Positions 1-9,551 of a stretch of 64,000 nt of DNA are shown one piece after another. The stretch covers positions 24,819-88,818 of the forward strand of contig CAMAWR010000003.1 in assembly GCA_945862045.1 (NCBI GenBank), written 5' to 3'. The DNA comes from Bifidobacterium breve. GTDB taxonomy: Bacteria; Actinomycetota; Acidimicrobiia; Acidimicrobiales; Ilumatobacteraceae. A model generated the notes under the pieces. The model searched no databases. It had not been told where the DNA came from and worked only from the letters and a program-made list of their open reading frames with translations. Position 1 is the stretch's first letter; each line of letters starts with the position of its first letter. The position numbers were made by a program, and so were the translations under genes.

Positions 1-2003
1 CGACCACCGCCGTGCCGTCGACTGTGCATTGCGACCACTTGATCATGGCCAAGGTGGGTGCACGCATCGACATGGGCGTCGCCATCGACACCAATAAAGA
101 GGTGTACGACTTTTTGCGCAGCGTGTCGGCCAAATACGGCATCGGGTTTTGGGGGCCAGGTAGCGGCATCATCCACCAAGTGGTGCTCGAGCACTACGCC
201 TTCCCCGGCGGCATGATGATCGGCACCGACAGCCACACCCCCAACGCCGGTGGCTTGGGCATGGTGGCCATTGGTGTGGGCGGTGCAGATGCCGTGGATG
301 TGATGACGGGCTTTGCGTTCAACGTGCGCTGGCCGAAGGTGATTGGCGTGAAGTTGACCGGTTCGCTCTCGGGTTGGTCGAGCCCCAAAGACGTGATTTT
401 GGAAGTGGCGCGCGTGCTCACCGTAGAAGGTGGCACCGGGGCCGTCGTTGAATATTTTGGCCCGGGTGCCGACACCATTTCGGCCACCGGCAAAGCCACC
501 ATCTGCAACATGGGTGCCGAAATTGGGGCCACCTGCAGCGTGTTCGGCTACGACGCACACATGGCCAAGTATTTGCAAGCCACGGGACGAGCCGACATTG
601 CCGCAGCTGCTGATGCAGTGCGCGAACACCTGCGCCCCGACGACGGTGCAACATATGACCGCTTGGTCGAGATTGATTTGTCGACCTTGACACCACTCGT
701 GAATGGGCCACACTCGCCTGATCGCGCACATCGCGCTGGGGCTGACCTGGGGTCAGCAGCACGGGAGAACGGTTGGCCACTCGAAATTTCGGCGGCACTC
801 ATTGGTTCGTGCACCAATTCGAGCTACGAAGACCTGACACGTGTGGCGTCACTGGCCCGCCAGGCAGCAGCCGCGGGTTTGCGCACCAAAACCGAATTGT
901 TGATCACGCCCGGGTCTGAACAAATTCGCGCCACGATCGAACGCGACGGCATCTTGGCTGATCTTGAAGCCATTGGTGCAACGGTGTTGGCCAATGCGTG
1001 CGGGCCGTGCATCGGCCAGTGGGAACGCGCCAAAGAAATCACCGACAAACCCAACACCATCGTGAACTCGTTCAACCGCAACTTCCCGAAACGCAACGAC
1101 GGCTCGGCCAACACGCTCAGCTTCGTGACGAGCCCCGACACGGTGCTGGCACTGGCCCTGGCCGGACGATTGGATTTCAACCCCACCACCGACACGATCG
1201 TGGCCCCCGACGGCCGCGAGGTGCGTTTGGCAGCCCCCGTCGGCCAGGTGCTGCCCGCGAAAGGTTACGAAGCCGGCGTCAACACGTTTACTGCCCCACC
1301 AGCCGACGGCTCGGGTGTGGTGGTCAGCGTGTCGCCCACCAGCGACCGATTGCAGTTGCTCGAGCCATTTCCTGCGTGGGATGGCAACGACTATGTGGAA
1401 TTACCCATTTTGATGAAGGCCAAAGGCAAATGCACCACCGACCACATCTCGGCGGCCGGCAAGTGGCTGAAATTTCGCGGACACTTGGAGAACATCTCGG
1501 GCAACTTGTTCATTGGTGCGGTGAATGCGTTCAACGACGCTGTGGGCGAAGGGCTCGACATTACCGATGGTGCGCGACGCTCGTACCCCGACGTTGCCAA
1601 GCGCTACAGCGAAGCCGGCATTCGCTGGTGTGCGATTGGCGACCAGAACTACGGCGAAGGTTCATCGCGCGAACATGCAGCGATGGAGCCGCGCTTTCGT
1701 GGTGGTGTGGTGATTTTTGCGCGATCATTTGCGCGCATTCACGAAACCAACCTGAAAAAGCAGGGCTTGGTGCCGTTGACATTTGCCGATGGTGCCGTGT
1801 ATGACTTGATTGGCGAAGGCGACCGCATCAGCGTGCACGGCCTGCCGCCAGTGCCCGACAAGCCGGTGAAGTGTGTGCTGCATAAGGCCGATGGGTCGAC
1901 GGTGCCGTTCGAGGCCACGCATGCCTTTAGCCCCGAACACGTGGAATGGTTTCGCGCCGGTAGCGCACTCAACATCGTGCGCCAAAAGGTTGCCGACCAA
2001 TAA
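1..2003 (+). CDS. acn: Aconitate hydratase, 5'-truncated by the window edge
   Basis: Interconverts citrate and isocitrate in the TCA cycle. The reading frame is open from base 3, so the true start lies outside the window and the Met codon at 12 is internal. About 666 codons are visible. Direct signs are the [4Fe-4S] ligand motifs GSCTNSS (Cys codon near 810) and ACGPCIGQW (Cys codons near 998 and 1007), the substrate-binding stretch IGTDSHTPN near 210-240, and the C-terminal swivel domain with [10 protein letters not shown] near 1660. The wording of the N-terminal half resembles mitochondrial-type aconitase more than bacterial AcnA/IRP1 or AcnB. The next TCA genes (citrate synthase, isocitrate dehydrogenase) lie 4-6 kb downstream. 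Identification is secure; the subfamily is inferred from remembered motifs. Confidence 0.97.
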   Translation, partial: TTAVPSTVHCDHLIMAKVGARIDMGVAIDTNKEVYDFLRSVSAKYGIGFWGPGSGIIHQVVLEHYAFPGGMMIGTDSHTPNAGGLGMVAIGVGGADAVDVMTGFAFNVRWPKVIGVKLTGSLSGWSSPKDVILEVARVLTVEGGTGAVVEYFGPGADTISATGKATICNMGAEIGATCSVFGYDAHMAKYLQATGRADIAAAADAVREHLRPDDGATYDRLVEIDLSTLTPLVNGPHSPDRAHRAGADLGSAARENGWPLEISAALIGSCTNSSYEDLTRVASLARQAAAAGLRTKTELLITPGSEQIRATIERDGILADLEAIGATVLANACGPCIGQWERAKEITDKPNTIVNSFNRNFPKRNDGSANTLSFVTSPDTVLALALAGRLDFNPTTDTIVAPDGREVRLAAPVGQVLPAKGYEAGVNTFTAPPADGSGVVVSVSPTSDRLQLLEPFPAWDGNDYVELPILMKAKGKCTTDHISAAGKWLKFRGHLENISGNLFIGAVNAFNDAVGEGLDITDGARRSYPDVAKRYSEAGIRWCAIGDQNYGEGSSREHAAMEPRFRGGVVIFARSFARIHETNLKKQGLVPLTFADGAVYDLIGEGDRISVHGLPPVPDKPVKCVLHKADGSTVPFEATHAFSPEHVEWFRAGSALNIVRQKVADQ

Positions 2004-2024
2004 GAGCCAAGTTCGCAGATTTCG

Positions 2025-2060
2025 ATTGTTGCGGTTGTTGCGTTTATTGCGTTTGACTGC
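2025..2060. repeat. Imperfect 9-bp direct repeats upstream of the toxin-antitoxin pair
   Basis: Three consecutive 9-mers (ATTGTTGCG, GTTGTTGCG, TTTATTGCG) and a decayed fourth (TTTGACTGC) fill most of the space between the aconitase stop and the antitoxin promoter. The array ends directly against a TAACGT box at 2061-2066. An array of short direct repeats abutting a TA promoter is where an autoregulatory operator would be expected. The operator role is inference. Confidence 0.5.
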
Positions 2061-2066
2061 TAACGT
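2061..2066 (+). promoter_or_regulatory. Candidate -10 box of the toxin-antitoxin pair
   Basis: TAACGT lies 8 nt before the antitoxin ATG at 2075, with no Shine-Dalgarno between. This matches the TANNNT plus short-spacer pattern seen before many genes here and suggests a leaderless or near-leaderless mRNA. Confidence 0.4.
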
Positions 2067-2074
2067 GCTCTGCC

Positions 2075-2509
2075 ATGACCAGCACACTCGAGATTCGTCC
2101 GGAGTCAGTCGATCATCGTGACCTAGCAATACTCGAACGAGCCCTCGCCAAACGTCGCGGTAAAACAGCACGGCTCACTGGGTTTGACGGTCACAAAATC
2201 GAGATACCAAGCGACCTTGTCCAAGCACTTCTGCTGATTGTGCAACAGCTGAAAACAGGCAACGGTGTGACCATTGCGGCGCTGCGAGCCGAGGTCACCA
2301 CTGCCGAGGCAGCAGACCTACTCAACGTAAGCCGCCCATTTGTCATCAAGCTGCTCGAAACTGGCGCGATGCCATTTCGTAAAGTTGGCACCCACCGGCG
2401 GTTGAGGCTCATCGACGTGCTCGAGTATCGCGATCGACAAGATGCCATCGCCACTGCGGCACTCGACGTCATGGTTCGTCAAGCCGAAAAACACGGCCTA
2501 TACGACTGA
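2075..2509 (+). CDS. Antitoxin-like excisionase/MerR-type HTH protein
   Basis: A 144-residue protein with a helix-turn-helix at about residues 70-115 (TTAEAADLLNVSRPFVIKLL, then MPFRKVGTHRRLRL), the wording of excisionase-family DNA-binding domains. The N-terminal ~65 residues look like a small helical domain. It is followed after 3 nt by a PIN-domain gene, the usual antitoxin-toxin order. Inferred role: binds and neutralises the PIN toxin and represses its own promoter, possibly through the direct repeats just upstream. It could instead be a simple regulator, but the tight pairing favours an antitoxin. Confidence 0.75.
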   Translation: MTSTLEIRPESVDHRDLAILERALAKRRGKTARLTGFDGHKIEIPSDLVQALLLIVQQLKTGNGVTIAALRAEVTTAEAADLLNVSRPFVIKLLETGAMPFRKVGTHRRLRLIDVLEYRDRQDAIATAALDVMVRQAEKHGLYD

Positions 2510-2512
2510 CGC

Positions 2513-3067
2513 GTGCACACCCGCACTTGTGTCATTGACTCCAACGTCTTGCACTCCATCGAGTTCACCGACCTCTTCGTTACCTTCGCCACGCGGCGCC
2601 TGATTCAACTCCGATGGTCAACTGCGATTCTCCATGAGGTGCAACGCAGCCTTCTGCATGATGCGAGGCTCTCCCCCGACGCAATTGAGCATCGCCTGAG
2701 GTCAATGCAACGGGCATTGCCTGATGCTCTGGCCGAGTTCCCTGATGAATTGACAGAGAACTTACAAGTTGCTTCCAGTGACCGGCACGTTCTGGCTCTC
2801 GCCATGTCGGTCGGAGCCGACTCGATTATCACCCTGAACATTCGCGACTTTCCCGTGGTTTACTGCAGATCGCTCGGCGTCGAAATCCTTTCACCAGACG
2901 AGATACTGACCAGAACCCTGATAGACGACCCGCTTGGTACCGGCTGGGCACTGCGCGAAATCGCTAAGCGGCGTCATCTGCCATCAGCGACTGTTGGCGA
3001 ACTCCTCAGTAAATGGGAGTCGCGACTGCCATCTTTTGTGGCAGCAGCACGTGAAGCGCCGGGCTAG
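2513..3067 (+). CDS. PIN-domain ribonuclease toxin (VapC-like)
   Basis: A 184-residue protein with a GTG start 3 nt after the antitoxin stop. PIN hallmarks are visible: an N-terminal acidic residue in CVIDSNVLH (Asp9), Glu42 in ILHEVQRSL, Asp90 in SSDRHVLALA, and a C-terminal ITLNIRDFP with Asp112. PIN toxins are Mg-dependent endoribonucleases, classically cutting tRNA or rRNA. At 184 aa it is longer than a typical ~130-aa VapC; the extra ~55 residues are a C-terminal helical extension after the core. With the upstream HTH gene it forms a type II toxin-antitoxin pair, an accessory insertion between housekeeping genes. Confidence 0.78.
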   Translation: MHTRTCVIDSNVLHSIEFTDLFVTFATRRLIQLRWSTAILHEVQRSLLHDARLSPDAIEHRLRSMQRALPDALAEFPDELTENLQVASSDRHVLALAMSVGADSIITLNIRDFPVVYCRSLGVEILSPDEILTRTLIDDPLGTGWALREIAKRRHLPSATVGELLSKWESRLPSFVAAAREAPG

Positions 3068-3088
3068 ATGCTGCGCGCTAGGCGCGGG

Positions 3089-4528
3089 CTAATCAGTGCC
3101 GGGGCGGCGGTCGAACTCGGCGTTTAAGTCGCCGGTGTAGTTCGATGGCAACGCAGCGCGCAACTCGGCTTCAGTGGGTTCACGCGCCACACGGGCCTCA
3201 GGCGGCAACAGATTGCTGATGGCCCCCATCAGGCGAGCAGTATTTTCGTCGGCCAACGCGGCTGCATCCCCATCGCGACGCAACGCAACTTCGGGCCCGA
3301 CAGTGATGGTCACCTTCGGTGGGTTCAGCACATTCCACACCATTGGCACCTGAGAGTTGCGCGGCCACACCTTTTCGGTACCCCAGATGCCCATCGGTAT
3401 CACCGGCGCACCCGTCAACACCGCCAGGCGTGCTGCACCCCAACGGCCCTGCAACGCGGGGTCGTAAAACGCTCGGCCACGAGGAATGGTGCCCTGCGGC
3501 ATGATTGCCACCATCTCGCCAGCCTCGAGTGCTGCAGTGGCGGCTGCGAGCGGTGCGTCGCTGCCCGTACCGCGATCAACGCGAATGCCACCGAGTGCAG
3601 CAGCGAGTTGCCCGACGACTGGCGCATCAAACACTTCTTTTTTGCCGAGGAAGCGCACCGTGCGACTGGTTTTGCCCACGGTGATTGCAACCGCAAACAC
3701 GTCGAAATAACTGCGATGGTTGCCCACCAAAATTGCCGGGCCACTTACCGGAATGTTCTCGGTGCCGCTGATAGAAAACTTGGCGTACGGAATCAGTTCG
3801 GGTCGCGCAAAGGTGAGCGCGAGTTTTTGCAACTCGGTGCCGATGACCGGCACCTTGGCCACCCCGGGCGACAGATCAAAATTGACGACCGGCCAACGAC
3901 GAGCAGCAGCCAACACCTGCAAGCGCGCATCGGGGTTCACCGCATGCGGATGCCCCACAGCTTCAAGCAACGGCGAGTCGTACACGCTGTCGCTATACGC
4001 CGACGATGTTGCAATGTCAACGCCATTCGCAGCACACCACTCGCTGACCGCCGCAAGCTTGCCACCCGACCACACGAATCGCCCGTCGAGTTGACCTGAA
4101 TACAACCCGCCGGCGTCGACTGCGAACCGGGTGGCGATCACATCGTCGAAACCAAGCGAACGGGCGAATTCTTCGACGAAGTCGTAGGGCGAAGTAGTGG
4201 CCAGCACCACCTTGTGGCCCTCGGCTCGATACCGCTCAATGGCTTGCAGGGCAAACGGCTGCACCATTGCGGTGAGTTCGGGTATTGCGCTACGCACTGC
4301 TTCGCGTACTAGGCGTTGCGACTTGCCTTTCATCGCTGTGGCACCTTGGCGGGCGAACAGCATCATCGGCAATGTTTCACCGATGGTGTTGAACGTGCGG
4401 AACACCAACGATTCGAGCGGTATCGACCCGGGCACCAACTGTGCTGCACGCAATGCAGCAGAAATCACGGGGCCAGTCGCAGTTTTCACCAATGTGCGAT
4501 CGAGGTCGATGAATGCTGCCGACGCCAT
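3089..4528 (-). CDS. HAD phosphatase - PlsC acyltransferase fusion
   Basis: A 479-residue bifunctional protein. The N-terminal half is a HAD-IB hydrolase with nucleophile motif DLDRT (Asp8/Asp10) and a KVVLATTSPYDF motif II region. The C-terminal half (from about residue 240) is a 1-acyl-glycerol-3-phosphate acyltransferase domain with the NHxxxxD signature NHRSYFD near 270 and PQGTIPRGR near 340. Such fusions occur in Actinobacteria and are thought to act in phospholipid or triacylglycerol synthesis; the exact substrates are not readable. It is divergent from the carboxyltransferase gene, with a TAGCGT box (4537-4542, minus strand) 8 nt before its ATG. Confidence 0.88.
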   Translation of the reverse strand: MASAAFIDLDRTLVKTATGPVISAALRAAQLVPGSIPLESLVFRTFNTIGETLPMMLFARQGATAMKGKSQRLVREAVRSAIPELTAMVQPFALQAIERYRAEGHKVVLATTSPYDFVEEFARSLGFDDVIATRFAVDAGGLYSGQLDGRFVWSGGKLAAVSEWCAANGVDIATSSAYSDSVYDSPLLEAVGHPHAVNPDARLQVLAAARRWPVVNFDLSPGVAKVPVIGTELQKLALTFARPELIPYAKFSISGTENIPVSGPAILVGNHRSYFDVFAVAITVGKTSRTVRFLGKKEVFDAPVVGQLAAALGGIRVDRGTGSDAPLAAATAALEAGEMVAIMPQGTIPRGRAFYDPALQGRWGAARLAVLTGAPVIPMGIWGTEKVWPRNSQVPMVWNVLNPPKVTITVGPEVALRRDGDAAALADENTARLMGAISNLLPPEARVAREPTEAELRAALPSNYTGDLNAEFDRRPGTD

Positions 4529-4553
4529 GAAACAAGACGCTATGCCAAGCGTC

Positions 4554-4559
4554 TAGCCT
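4554..4559 (+). promoter_or_regulatory. Candidate -10 box, leaderless carboxyltransferase mRNA
   Basis: TAGCCT is followed by 7 nt and the GTG start at 4567, without a Shine-Dalgarno. Confidence 0.45.
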
Positions 4560-4566
4560 TCGAGTT

Positions 4567-5925
4567 GTGACTGTGGTGGAAAACGACGTTCATCTTTCGC
4601 GCAAAGTGCCGGGGGCAGCGAGTGCCGCCGTGCGATTGCTGGCGGGTGGGCGGCGCGTGGTGTGGGCCGAAGCACAAGACACGGTGTACAAAGGTGCCCT
4701 GTCGGCGGCGGCCTCGGGCGTGTTGCGCACGGCAGCCAATATGGCGTGCGAAAAACGATTGCCACTCGTGCTCGTATTGGCCTCGTCGGGTGCCGAAATT
4801 CGCGAAGGCGTGTCGGCCTTGCACGGTTGGGGCGAAGCAGCCCACGCAATAACCAAGTGTTCGGGCGTGGTGCCCACGATTGCCATCGTCGATGGCCCGG
4901 CAGTGTCGGGCCCCGCTCTGCTCATTGGGTTGTGCGACATGGTGATTATGACCAACGATTCGTTTGCCTTCGTATCAGGGCCGACGATGGTGGCGCAAAT
5001 GACGGGCGTGGAGGTGAGCAACGAAGAACTTGGCGGTACCGATATTCACAGTCGACAAAGCGGTGTGGCCAACCTGGTGGCAACCGACATCACCCACGCC
5101 GTAGAGCTGCTCAACGAAGTATTGCGGTATCTGCCCAACCACGTGGATGAACTCACCGCCATTATCGACACCAGCGACGCCCCCAACCGCCAGTGCCCTG
5201 AACTGAACACGATTCTGCCGGCGTCACCCACCGGCAGTTACGACGTGCGGCATGTAATTGAATCGATCGTCGACGACGGTGCGCACCTTGAACTGCGCGC
5301 GGGCTGGGCCAACAATGTGGTGACCACGCTGGCAACCATCGGCGGGCGCGCAGTGGGCATCGTGGCCAACCAACCGCTGGCCTTGGCGGGCACGCTCGAT
5401 ATTCAGGCATCACAAAAAGCAGCCCGCTTCGTAGCGTTCTGCGACGCATTCAACTTGTCGCTCGTGACCTTGGTGGATACCCCGGGTTTTTACCCCGGCA
5501 AAGATCTGGAATGGCGCGGCATGATTCGCCACGGCGCGCAACTGGTGTTCGCCTACGGGCGTGCCACCGTGCCGCGGGTGTGCGTGATATTGCGCAAAAG
5601 TTACGGCGGTGCCTACATCGTGATGGACAGCAAACGCATGGGCAACGACGTATGCCTGGCCTGGCCAACGGCCGAGCTTGCCGTGATGGGCGCGGGGCAG
5701 GCGGCAGCCATCTTGCAGCGACGCGCCACGCCCGAAGAACGTGCCAGCTTTGAAGCCGACTACGAAGATCGACTGCTCAACCCCTATGTGGCTGCCGAGC
5801 GCGGATATATAGACAACGTGATTACGCCTGCAGAAACACGCAGTGAAGTCTTGGCGGCACTCGAGATGCTGTCGAGTAAGCGCGAGAAGTTTCCACGTCG
5901 CAAACATGACAACGGCCCGTTATAG
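4567..5925 (+). CDS. Acyl-CoA carboxylase carboxyltransferase (beta) subunit
   Basis: A 452-residue crotonase-fold carboxyltransferase. The C-terminal half carries the diagnostic acyl-CoA/biotin-binding region: DTPGFYPGKDLEWRGMIRHGAQ, then LRKSYGGAYIVMDSKRMGND and a WPTAELAVMG segment. It would transfer a carboxyl group from carboxybiotin to acetyl- or propionyl-CoA together with a biotinylated alpha subunit, which is not in the window. It is shorter than the usual ~510-530 aa because the N-terminal domain begins late and lacks the customary first ~60 residues. The GTG start is supported by a TAGCCT box 7 nt upstream. Substrate is not resolvable; a methylmalonyl-CoA decarboxylase alpha subunit is the alternative. 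Confidence 0.85.
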   Translation: MTVVENDVHLSRKVPGAASAAVRLLAGGRRVVWAEAQDTVYKGALSAAASGVLRTAANMACEKRLPLVLVLASSGAEIREGVSALHGWGEAAHAITKCSGVVPTIAIVDGPAVSGPALLIGLCDMVIMTNDSFAFVSGPTMVAQMTGVEVSNEELGGTDIHSRQSGVANLVATDITHAVELLNEVLRYLPNHVDELTAIIDTSDAPNRQCPELNTILPASPTGSYDVRHVIESIVDDGAHLELRAGWANNVVTTLATIGGRAVGIVANQPLALAGTLDIQASQKAARFVAFCDAFNLSLVTLVDTPGFYPGKDLEWRGMIRHGAQLVFAYGRATVPRVCVILRKSYGGAYIVMDSKRMGNDVCLAWPTAELAVMGAGQAAAILQRRATPEERASFEADYEDRLLNPYVAAERGYIDNVITPAETRSEVLAALEMLSSKREKFPRRKHDNGPL

Positions 5926-6000
5926 ATCAACGCTGTAAGTCAGCACGGTAAATCAACACAGTTCGGCGTTGTCGGCAGCTTTGCTAAGTAGGATGAACGG

Positions 6001-6018
6001 CGGGAGAGGAAGCTCCCG
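6001..6018 (+). other. Hairpin in the gltA leader
   Basis: CGGGAG and CTCCCG form a 6-bp stem around AGGAAG, between a candidate TAGGAT -10 box (5989-5994) and the gltA Shine-Dalgarno. No regulatory role is known. Confidence 0.3.
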
Positions 6019-6044
6019 ACAACGAAAGACGGAAAGGCCTCACG

Positions 6045-7313
6045 ATGGCTGAAACGATCACAATCATTGACGACCGCACGGGCAAGCAAATTACCGTGCC
6101 AATCACCGAGGGTGTTTTCCCATCGGCAGCACTGCGCGAGCTTGACCCCAATCTGCGCATGTACGACCCGGCATTTTTGTCGACGGCCGCCTGCAAGTCG
6201 GCGATTACCTACCTTGACGGCGAAGAGGGCATCCTGCGGTACCGCGGCTACCCCATCGAACAACTTGCCGAAAAATCAAACTTTCTTGAAGTTGCCTACC
6301 TGCTGTTGAATGGTGAATTGCCCACCGATGCCGAGTCAGAAAAATGGACCTACGACGTGATCCACCACACGATGATTCACGAGAACATGCGCAAGCGCTT
6401 CGTCGACGGTTTCCATTACGACGCCCATCCAATGGGCATGTTCGTTTCGGCGATCGCCGCGCTCGGCACGTTCTACACCGACGCCAAATCCATCGACGAG
6501 ACCAATTCGTTGGCCAAACAGACGCTGCGACTCATTGCCAAGACACCCACGATCGCTGCAATGTGTTACCGCTTCAGCATGGGTTTGCCGTTCGTGGCAC
6601 CCGACAATTCGCTCGACTATTCAGCCAACTTTTTGAACATGATGTTTCGTATTGGTGACGACTACCGCATCAACCCCGTGCTCACGAAAGCAATGGACCT
6701 CTTGTTCATCTTGCACGCCGACCACGAACAAAACTGTGGCACCACGACGATGCGCGTGGTCGCATCGGCGCACGCCGACCCATACAGTGCGGCTGCTGCC
6801 GCAGCTTCAGCGCTCTATGGCCCGTTGCACGGTGGTGCCAACGAAGCCGTAGTTCGCATGTTGCAAGACATCGGCACCGTCGACAACGTGCCCGGGTTTA
6901 TCGCCGACGTAAAAGCCGGCAAGGGCCGCTTGCAGGGCTTTGGTCACCGCGTGTACAAGAACTACGACCCGCGGGCCACCATCATCAAAAAAGCCGCGTA
7001 CGAGGTTTTCGAAGTAATGGGTAAAAGCCCGTTGCTCGACGTGGCACTCAAACTCGAAGACACGGCCCTCAAAGATGACTACTTCGTTTCGCGCAAGTTG
7101 TACCCCAACGTCGACTTCTACTCGGGTCTCATTTACCAGGCACTCGGCTTCCCGGTCGACATGTTTACGGTGCTCTTTGCGATACCACGCACCGCGGGTT
7201 GGTTGGCGCACTATGCCGAGTTGCTCCACGATGACGATCAGAAGATTTCGCGTCCACGCCAGTGGTACACCGGTGTCGATGCGCGCGACTACGTCGCTAT
7301 CGCCAAACGTTAA
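6045..7313 (+). CDS. gltA: Citrate synthase
   Basis: Condenses acetyl-CoA and oxaloacetate at the entry of the TCA cycle. The 422-residue length is that of the hexameric type II bacterial enzyme. Catalytic residues are visible: His in LHADHEQNCGTTTMR (~224-236), His in GPLHGGANEAV (~262), and Asp in NVDFYSGL (~356). The N-terminal small domain is typical of the bacterial type. A GGAAAGG Shine-Dalgarno precedes the ATG at 6045, unlike the leaderless neighbours. Confidence 0.98.
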   Translation: MAETITIIDDRTGKQITVPITEGVFPSAALRELDPNLRMYDPAFLSTAACKSAITYLDGEEGILRYRGYPIEQLAEKSNFLEVAYLLLNGELPTDAESEKWTYDVIHHTMIHENMRKRFVDGFHYDAHPMGMFVSAIAALGTFYTDAKSIDETNSLAKQTLRLIAKTPTIAAMCYRFSMGLPFVAPDNSLDYSANFLNMMFRIGDDYRINPVLTKAMDLLFILHADHEQNCGTTTMRVVASAHADPYSAAAAAASALYGPLHGGANEAVVRMLQDIGTVDNVPGFIADVKAGKGRLQGFGHRVYKNYDPRATIIKKAAYEVFEVMGKSPLLDVALKLEDTALKDDYFVSRKLYPNVDFYSGLIYQALGFPVDMFTVLFAIPRTAGWLAHYAELLHDDDQKISRPRQWYTGVDARDYVAIAKR

Positions 7314-7326
7314 GCCTGCAGCGCCG

Positions 7327-7344
7327 AACTATGGCGCGATAGTT
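7327..7344. terminator. Inverted repeat at convergent gene ends
   Basis: AACTAT-GGCGCG-ATAGTT sits where gltA (plus) and the oxidoreductase (minus) end; a second overlapping stem GCGCC/GGCGC spans 7321-7337. There is no clear T-tract, so factor-independent termination is weakly supported. Confidence 0.3.
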
Positions 7345-8312
7345 ACGACAATTTTGCCGATATTGGCGTTGGCTTCCATGTGGCGGTGGGCGTCGACAAT
7401 CTGCGTAAGGTCGTAGCGACAATCGATGATCGGGCGCAACACGCCAGCGTCGAACTCGGGTAACAGCGCGTCGGCAAACGCGCGTGACACAGCGATTTTT
7501 TCTGCAGGTGGGCGTGGGCGCAGCACGGTGCCGGTAATCGACGCGCGCTTGGGCATGAGGGATGCGATGTTGAACGACGCTGGTGGCCCAGCCATTACAC
7601 CCACTTGCATGATGCGGCCTTTGTGGGCGAGGCATGCGACATTGCGTGCCACATAATCGCCACCCACCACATCCAGCACCACGTTGACCCCCTGGCCCGA
7701 CGTGGCTTCGCTGATTGCGGTTGCGAAATCGTCCTTCGTGTAATCAATCACCAAATTGGCACCCAAGTCGCGGCATGCCTGCGTTTTGTTGGTGGAACAT
7801 GTGACTGCAATCCACACCCCCATCGCTCGACACAGCTGGATCGCCGCCGTGCCCACACCCGATGCACCCGCGTGCACCAGCGCGCGACCACCTGGTTGCA
7901 AACCACCCTGCACGACGAGGGCATCCCAAGCGGTAATGAACACCTCGGGGATTGCTGCTGCATCAACGAGTGACATGCCATGCGGTGTGCGAAATGCCTG
8001 CTCGGCGGGAACGGTGAGATATTCGGCGTAGGCACCACCAGCAACGATGCCCATGACTTTGTCGTTGATCTTCCAGCGACCGGCGTGGCGACCAGCGGCT
8101 ACGACGGTGCCGGCGAACTCGAGGCCTGGCACGTTGTGCTTGGCCGGAAACGGATTGGGGTACAACCCGCGGCGCTGCAACATGTCGGCACGATTGAGCG
8201 CGGTGGCGGCGACCTTGACGAGAACTTCGTCATCGGCCGGCGCTGGCACGTTGATGTCGCTGATGCGCAACACATCGGGCTCACCAAATTCGGTGAGCAC
8301 CACGGCACGCAT
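7329..8312 (-). CDS. NAD(P)H:quinone oxidoreductase, MDR superfamily
   Basis: A 327-residue zinc-independent medium-chain dehydrogenase of the QOR/PIG3 type. It has an N-terminal GroES-like domain ([17 protein letters not shown]), the LVHAGASGVGTAAIQL nucleotide-binding motif near residue 150, and LDVVGGDYVARN. The catalytic zinc ligands of alcohol dehydrogenases are not evident. It likely reduces quinones or enones with NADPH. The ATG overlaps the icd stop by one base (TAATG), so it is translationally coupled to isocitrate dehydrogenase, a source of NADPH. Confidence 0.88.
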   Translation of the reverse strand: MRAVVLTEFGEPDVLRISDINVPAPADDEVLVKVAATALNRADMLQRRGLYPNPFPAKHNVPGLEFAGTVVAAGRHAGRWKINDKVMGIVAGGAYAEYLTVPAEQAFRTPHGMSLVDAAAIPEVFITAWDALVVQGGLQPGGRALVHAGASGVGTAAIQLCRAMGVWIAVTCSTNKTQACRDLGANLVIDYTKDDFATAISEATSGQGVNVVLDVVGGDYVARNVACLAHKGRIMQVGVMAGPPASFNIASLMPKRASITGTVLRPRPPAEKIAVSRAFADALLPEFDAGVLRPIIDCRYDLTQIVDAHRHMEANANIGKIVVTIAP

Positions 8313-9532
8313 TATTTGGCCATCTTCTCCTGCAGGCGACGGTCAATCGCCGCGAGGAACTCTTCGGTGGTCTGCCATGGCTGATCTTTGGAGATGAGCG
8401 AAGCCAGGTCTTTGGTCATTTCACCTGCTTCAACTGCCTCGATGCAGACGGTTTCGAGCGTGTTGGCAAAGTTGGTGAGCTCTGGCGTGCCGTCGAGTTT
8501 GCCGCGATGAGCAAGCCCGCGCGTCCACGCAAACACCGATGCAATCGGGTTGGTGCTGGTCTTGCGGCCTGCCATGTGTTCGCGATAGTGGCGCGTGACC
8601 GTGCCGTGGGCAGCTTCACTTTCCATCACGCGACCATCTGGCGTGGTGAGCACCGAAGTCATGAGACCAAGCGAACCAAAACCTTGCGCAACGACGTCGG
8701 ATTGCACGTCACCGTCGTAGTTCTTGCAGGCCCAGACGTAGCCGCCTTCCCAACGCAGCATGCACGCCACCATGTCGTCGATCAAACGGTGCTCATAGGT
8801 AAGGCCTTGCTTGTCGAACTCGGCTTTGAATTCTTCGGCGAACACCTCGGCAAAGATGTCCTTGAATTGGCCGTCGTAGGCCTTGAGGATGGTGTTTTTG
8901 GTGCTGAGATACACCGGATATTTGCGCTGCAAGCCGTAGTTGAACGACGCTCGTGCAAAATTGCGGATGCTTTCGTCGTAATTGTACATACCCATGACCA
9001 CGCCTGCGGCTTTGAACTTGGCGACTTCCATCTCGACTGGCTTGCTGCCATCCTGCGGAACGTAGGTCATCGTTACGGTGCCGGCACCGGGAACCTTATA
9101 GTCGGTGGCGCGGTACTGATCGCCGTGCGCATGACGGCCGATAATGATCGGCTTGGTCCAACTGGGCACGAGGCGTGGCACGTTCTTGATGAGAATCGGC
9201 TCGCGGAACACGACACCGTCGAGAATGTTGCGGATGGTGCCGTTGGGCGACTTCCACATTTGCTTCAGGTTGAATTCCTTCACACGGGCCTCGTCGGGGG
9301 TGATGGTGGCACACTTCACGCCCACACCGTGCTTCAAGATGGCATTGGCCGAATCGATGGTGACCTGGTCGCTGGTTTTGTCGCGATATTCAATGCCCAA
9401 GTCGTAGTAATCAAGCTCGATATCGAGGTACGGGAAAATCAGCCGGTCTTTGATGAAAGACCAGATGATGCGGGTCATTTCGTCGCCGTCGAGATCGACT
9501 ACGGGGGTGATGACTTTAATCTTTTTTGCCAC
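8312..9532 (-). CDS. icd: NADP-dependent isocitrate dehydrogenase
   Basis: Oxidatively decarboxylates isocitrate to 2-oxoglutarate. The 406-residue protein reads like the eukaryotic IDH1/IDH2 homodimeric type: [14 protein letters not shown] at the N-terminus, [34 protein letters not shown] and [14 protein letters not shown]. It differs from the E. coli Icd or monomeric types. The GTG start at 9532 is preceded by TAGGGT and exactly 6 nt with no Shine-Dalgarno, so translation is probably leaderless. The promoter overlaps that of the divergent acyl-CoA dehydrogenase. Confidence 0.96.
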   Translation of the reverse strand: MAKKIKVITPVVDLDGDEMTRIIWSFIKDRLIFPYLDIELDYYDLGIEYRDKTSDQVTIDSANAILKHGVGVKCATITPDEARVKEFNLKQMWKSPNGTIRNILDGVVFREPILIKNVPRLVPSWTKPIIIGRHAHGDQYRATDYKVPGAGTVTMTYVPQDGSKPVEMEVAKFKAAGVVMGMYNYDESIRNFARASFNYGLQRKYPVYLSTKNTILKAYDGQFKDIFAEVFAEEFKAEFDKQGLTYEHRLIDDMVACMLRWEGGYVWACKNYDGDVQSDVVAQGFGSLGLMTSVLTTPDGRVMESEAAHGTVTRHYREHMAGRKTSTNPIASVFAWTRGLAHRGKLDGTPELTNFANTLETVCIEAVEAGEMTKDLASLISKDQPWQTTEEFLAAIDRRLQEKMAK

Positions 9533-9537
9533 GCGAG

Positions 9538-9544
9538 TACCCTA
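9538..9544. promoter_or_regulatory. Shared symmetric -10 box, icd / acyl-CoA dehydrogenase
   Basis: TACCCTA reads TACCCT on the plus strand (8 nt before ATG 9552, or 5 nt before GTG 9549) and TAGGGT on the minus strand (6 nt before the icd GTG at 9532). Only 19 bp separate the two start codons, so one 7-bp element appears to serve both directions. Confidence 0.55.
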
Positions 9545-9551
9545 CTTGGTG

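Noticed and set aside
2014..2060. A microsatellite or mobile-element end
   Set aside because: The array is short, imperfect and without terminal inverted repeats or a transposase; an operator is more economical.
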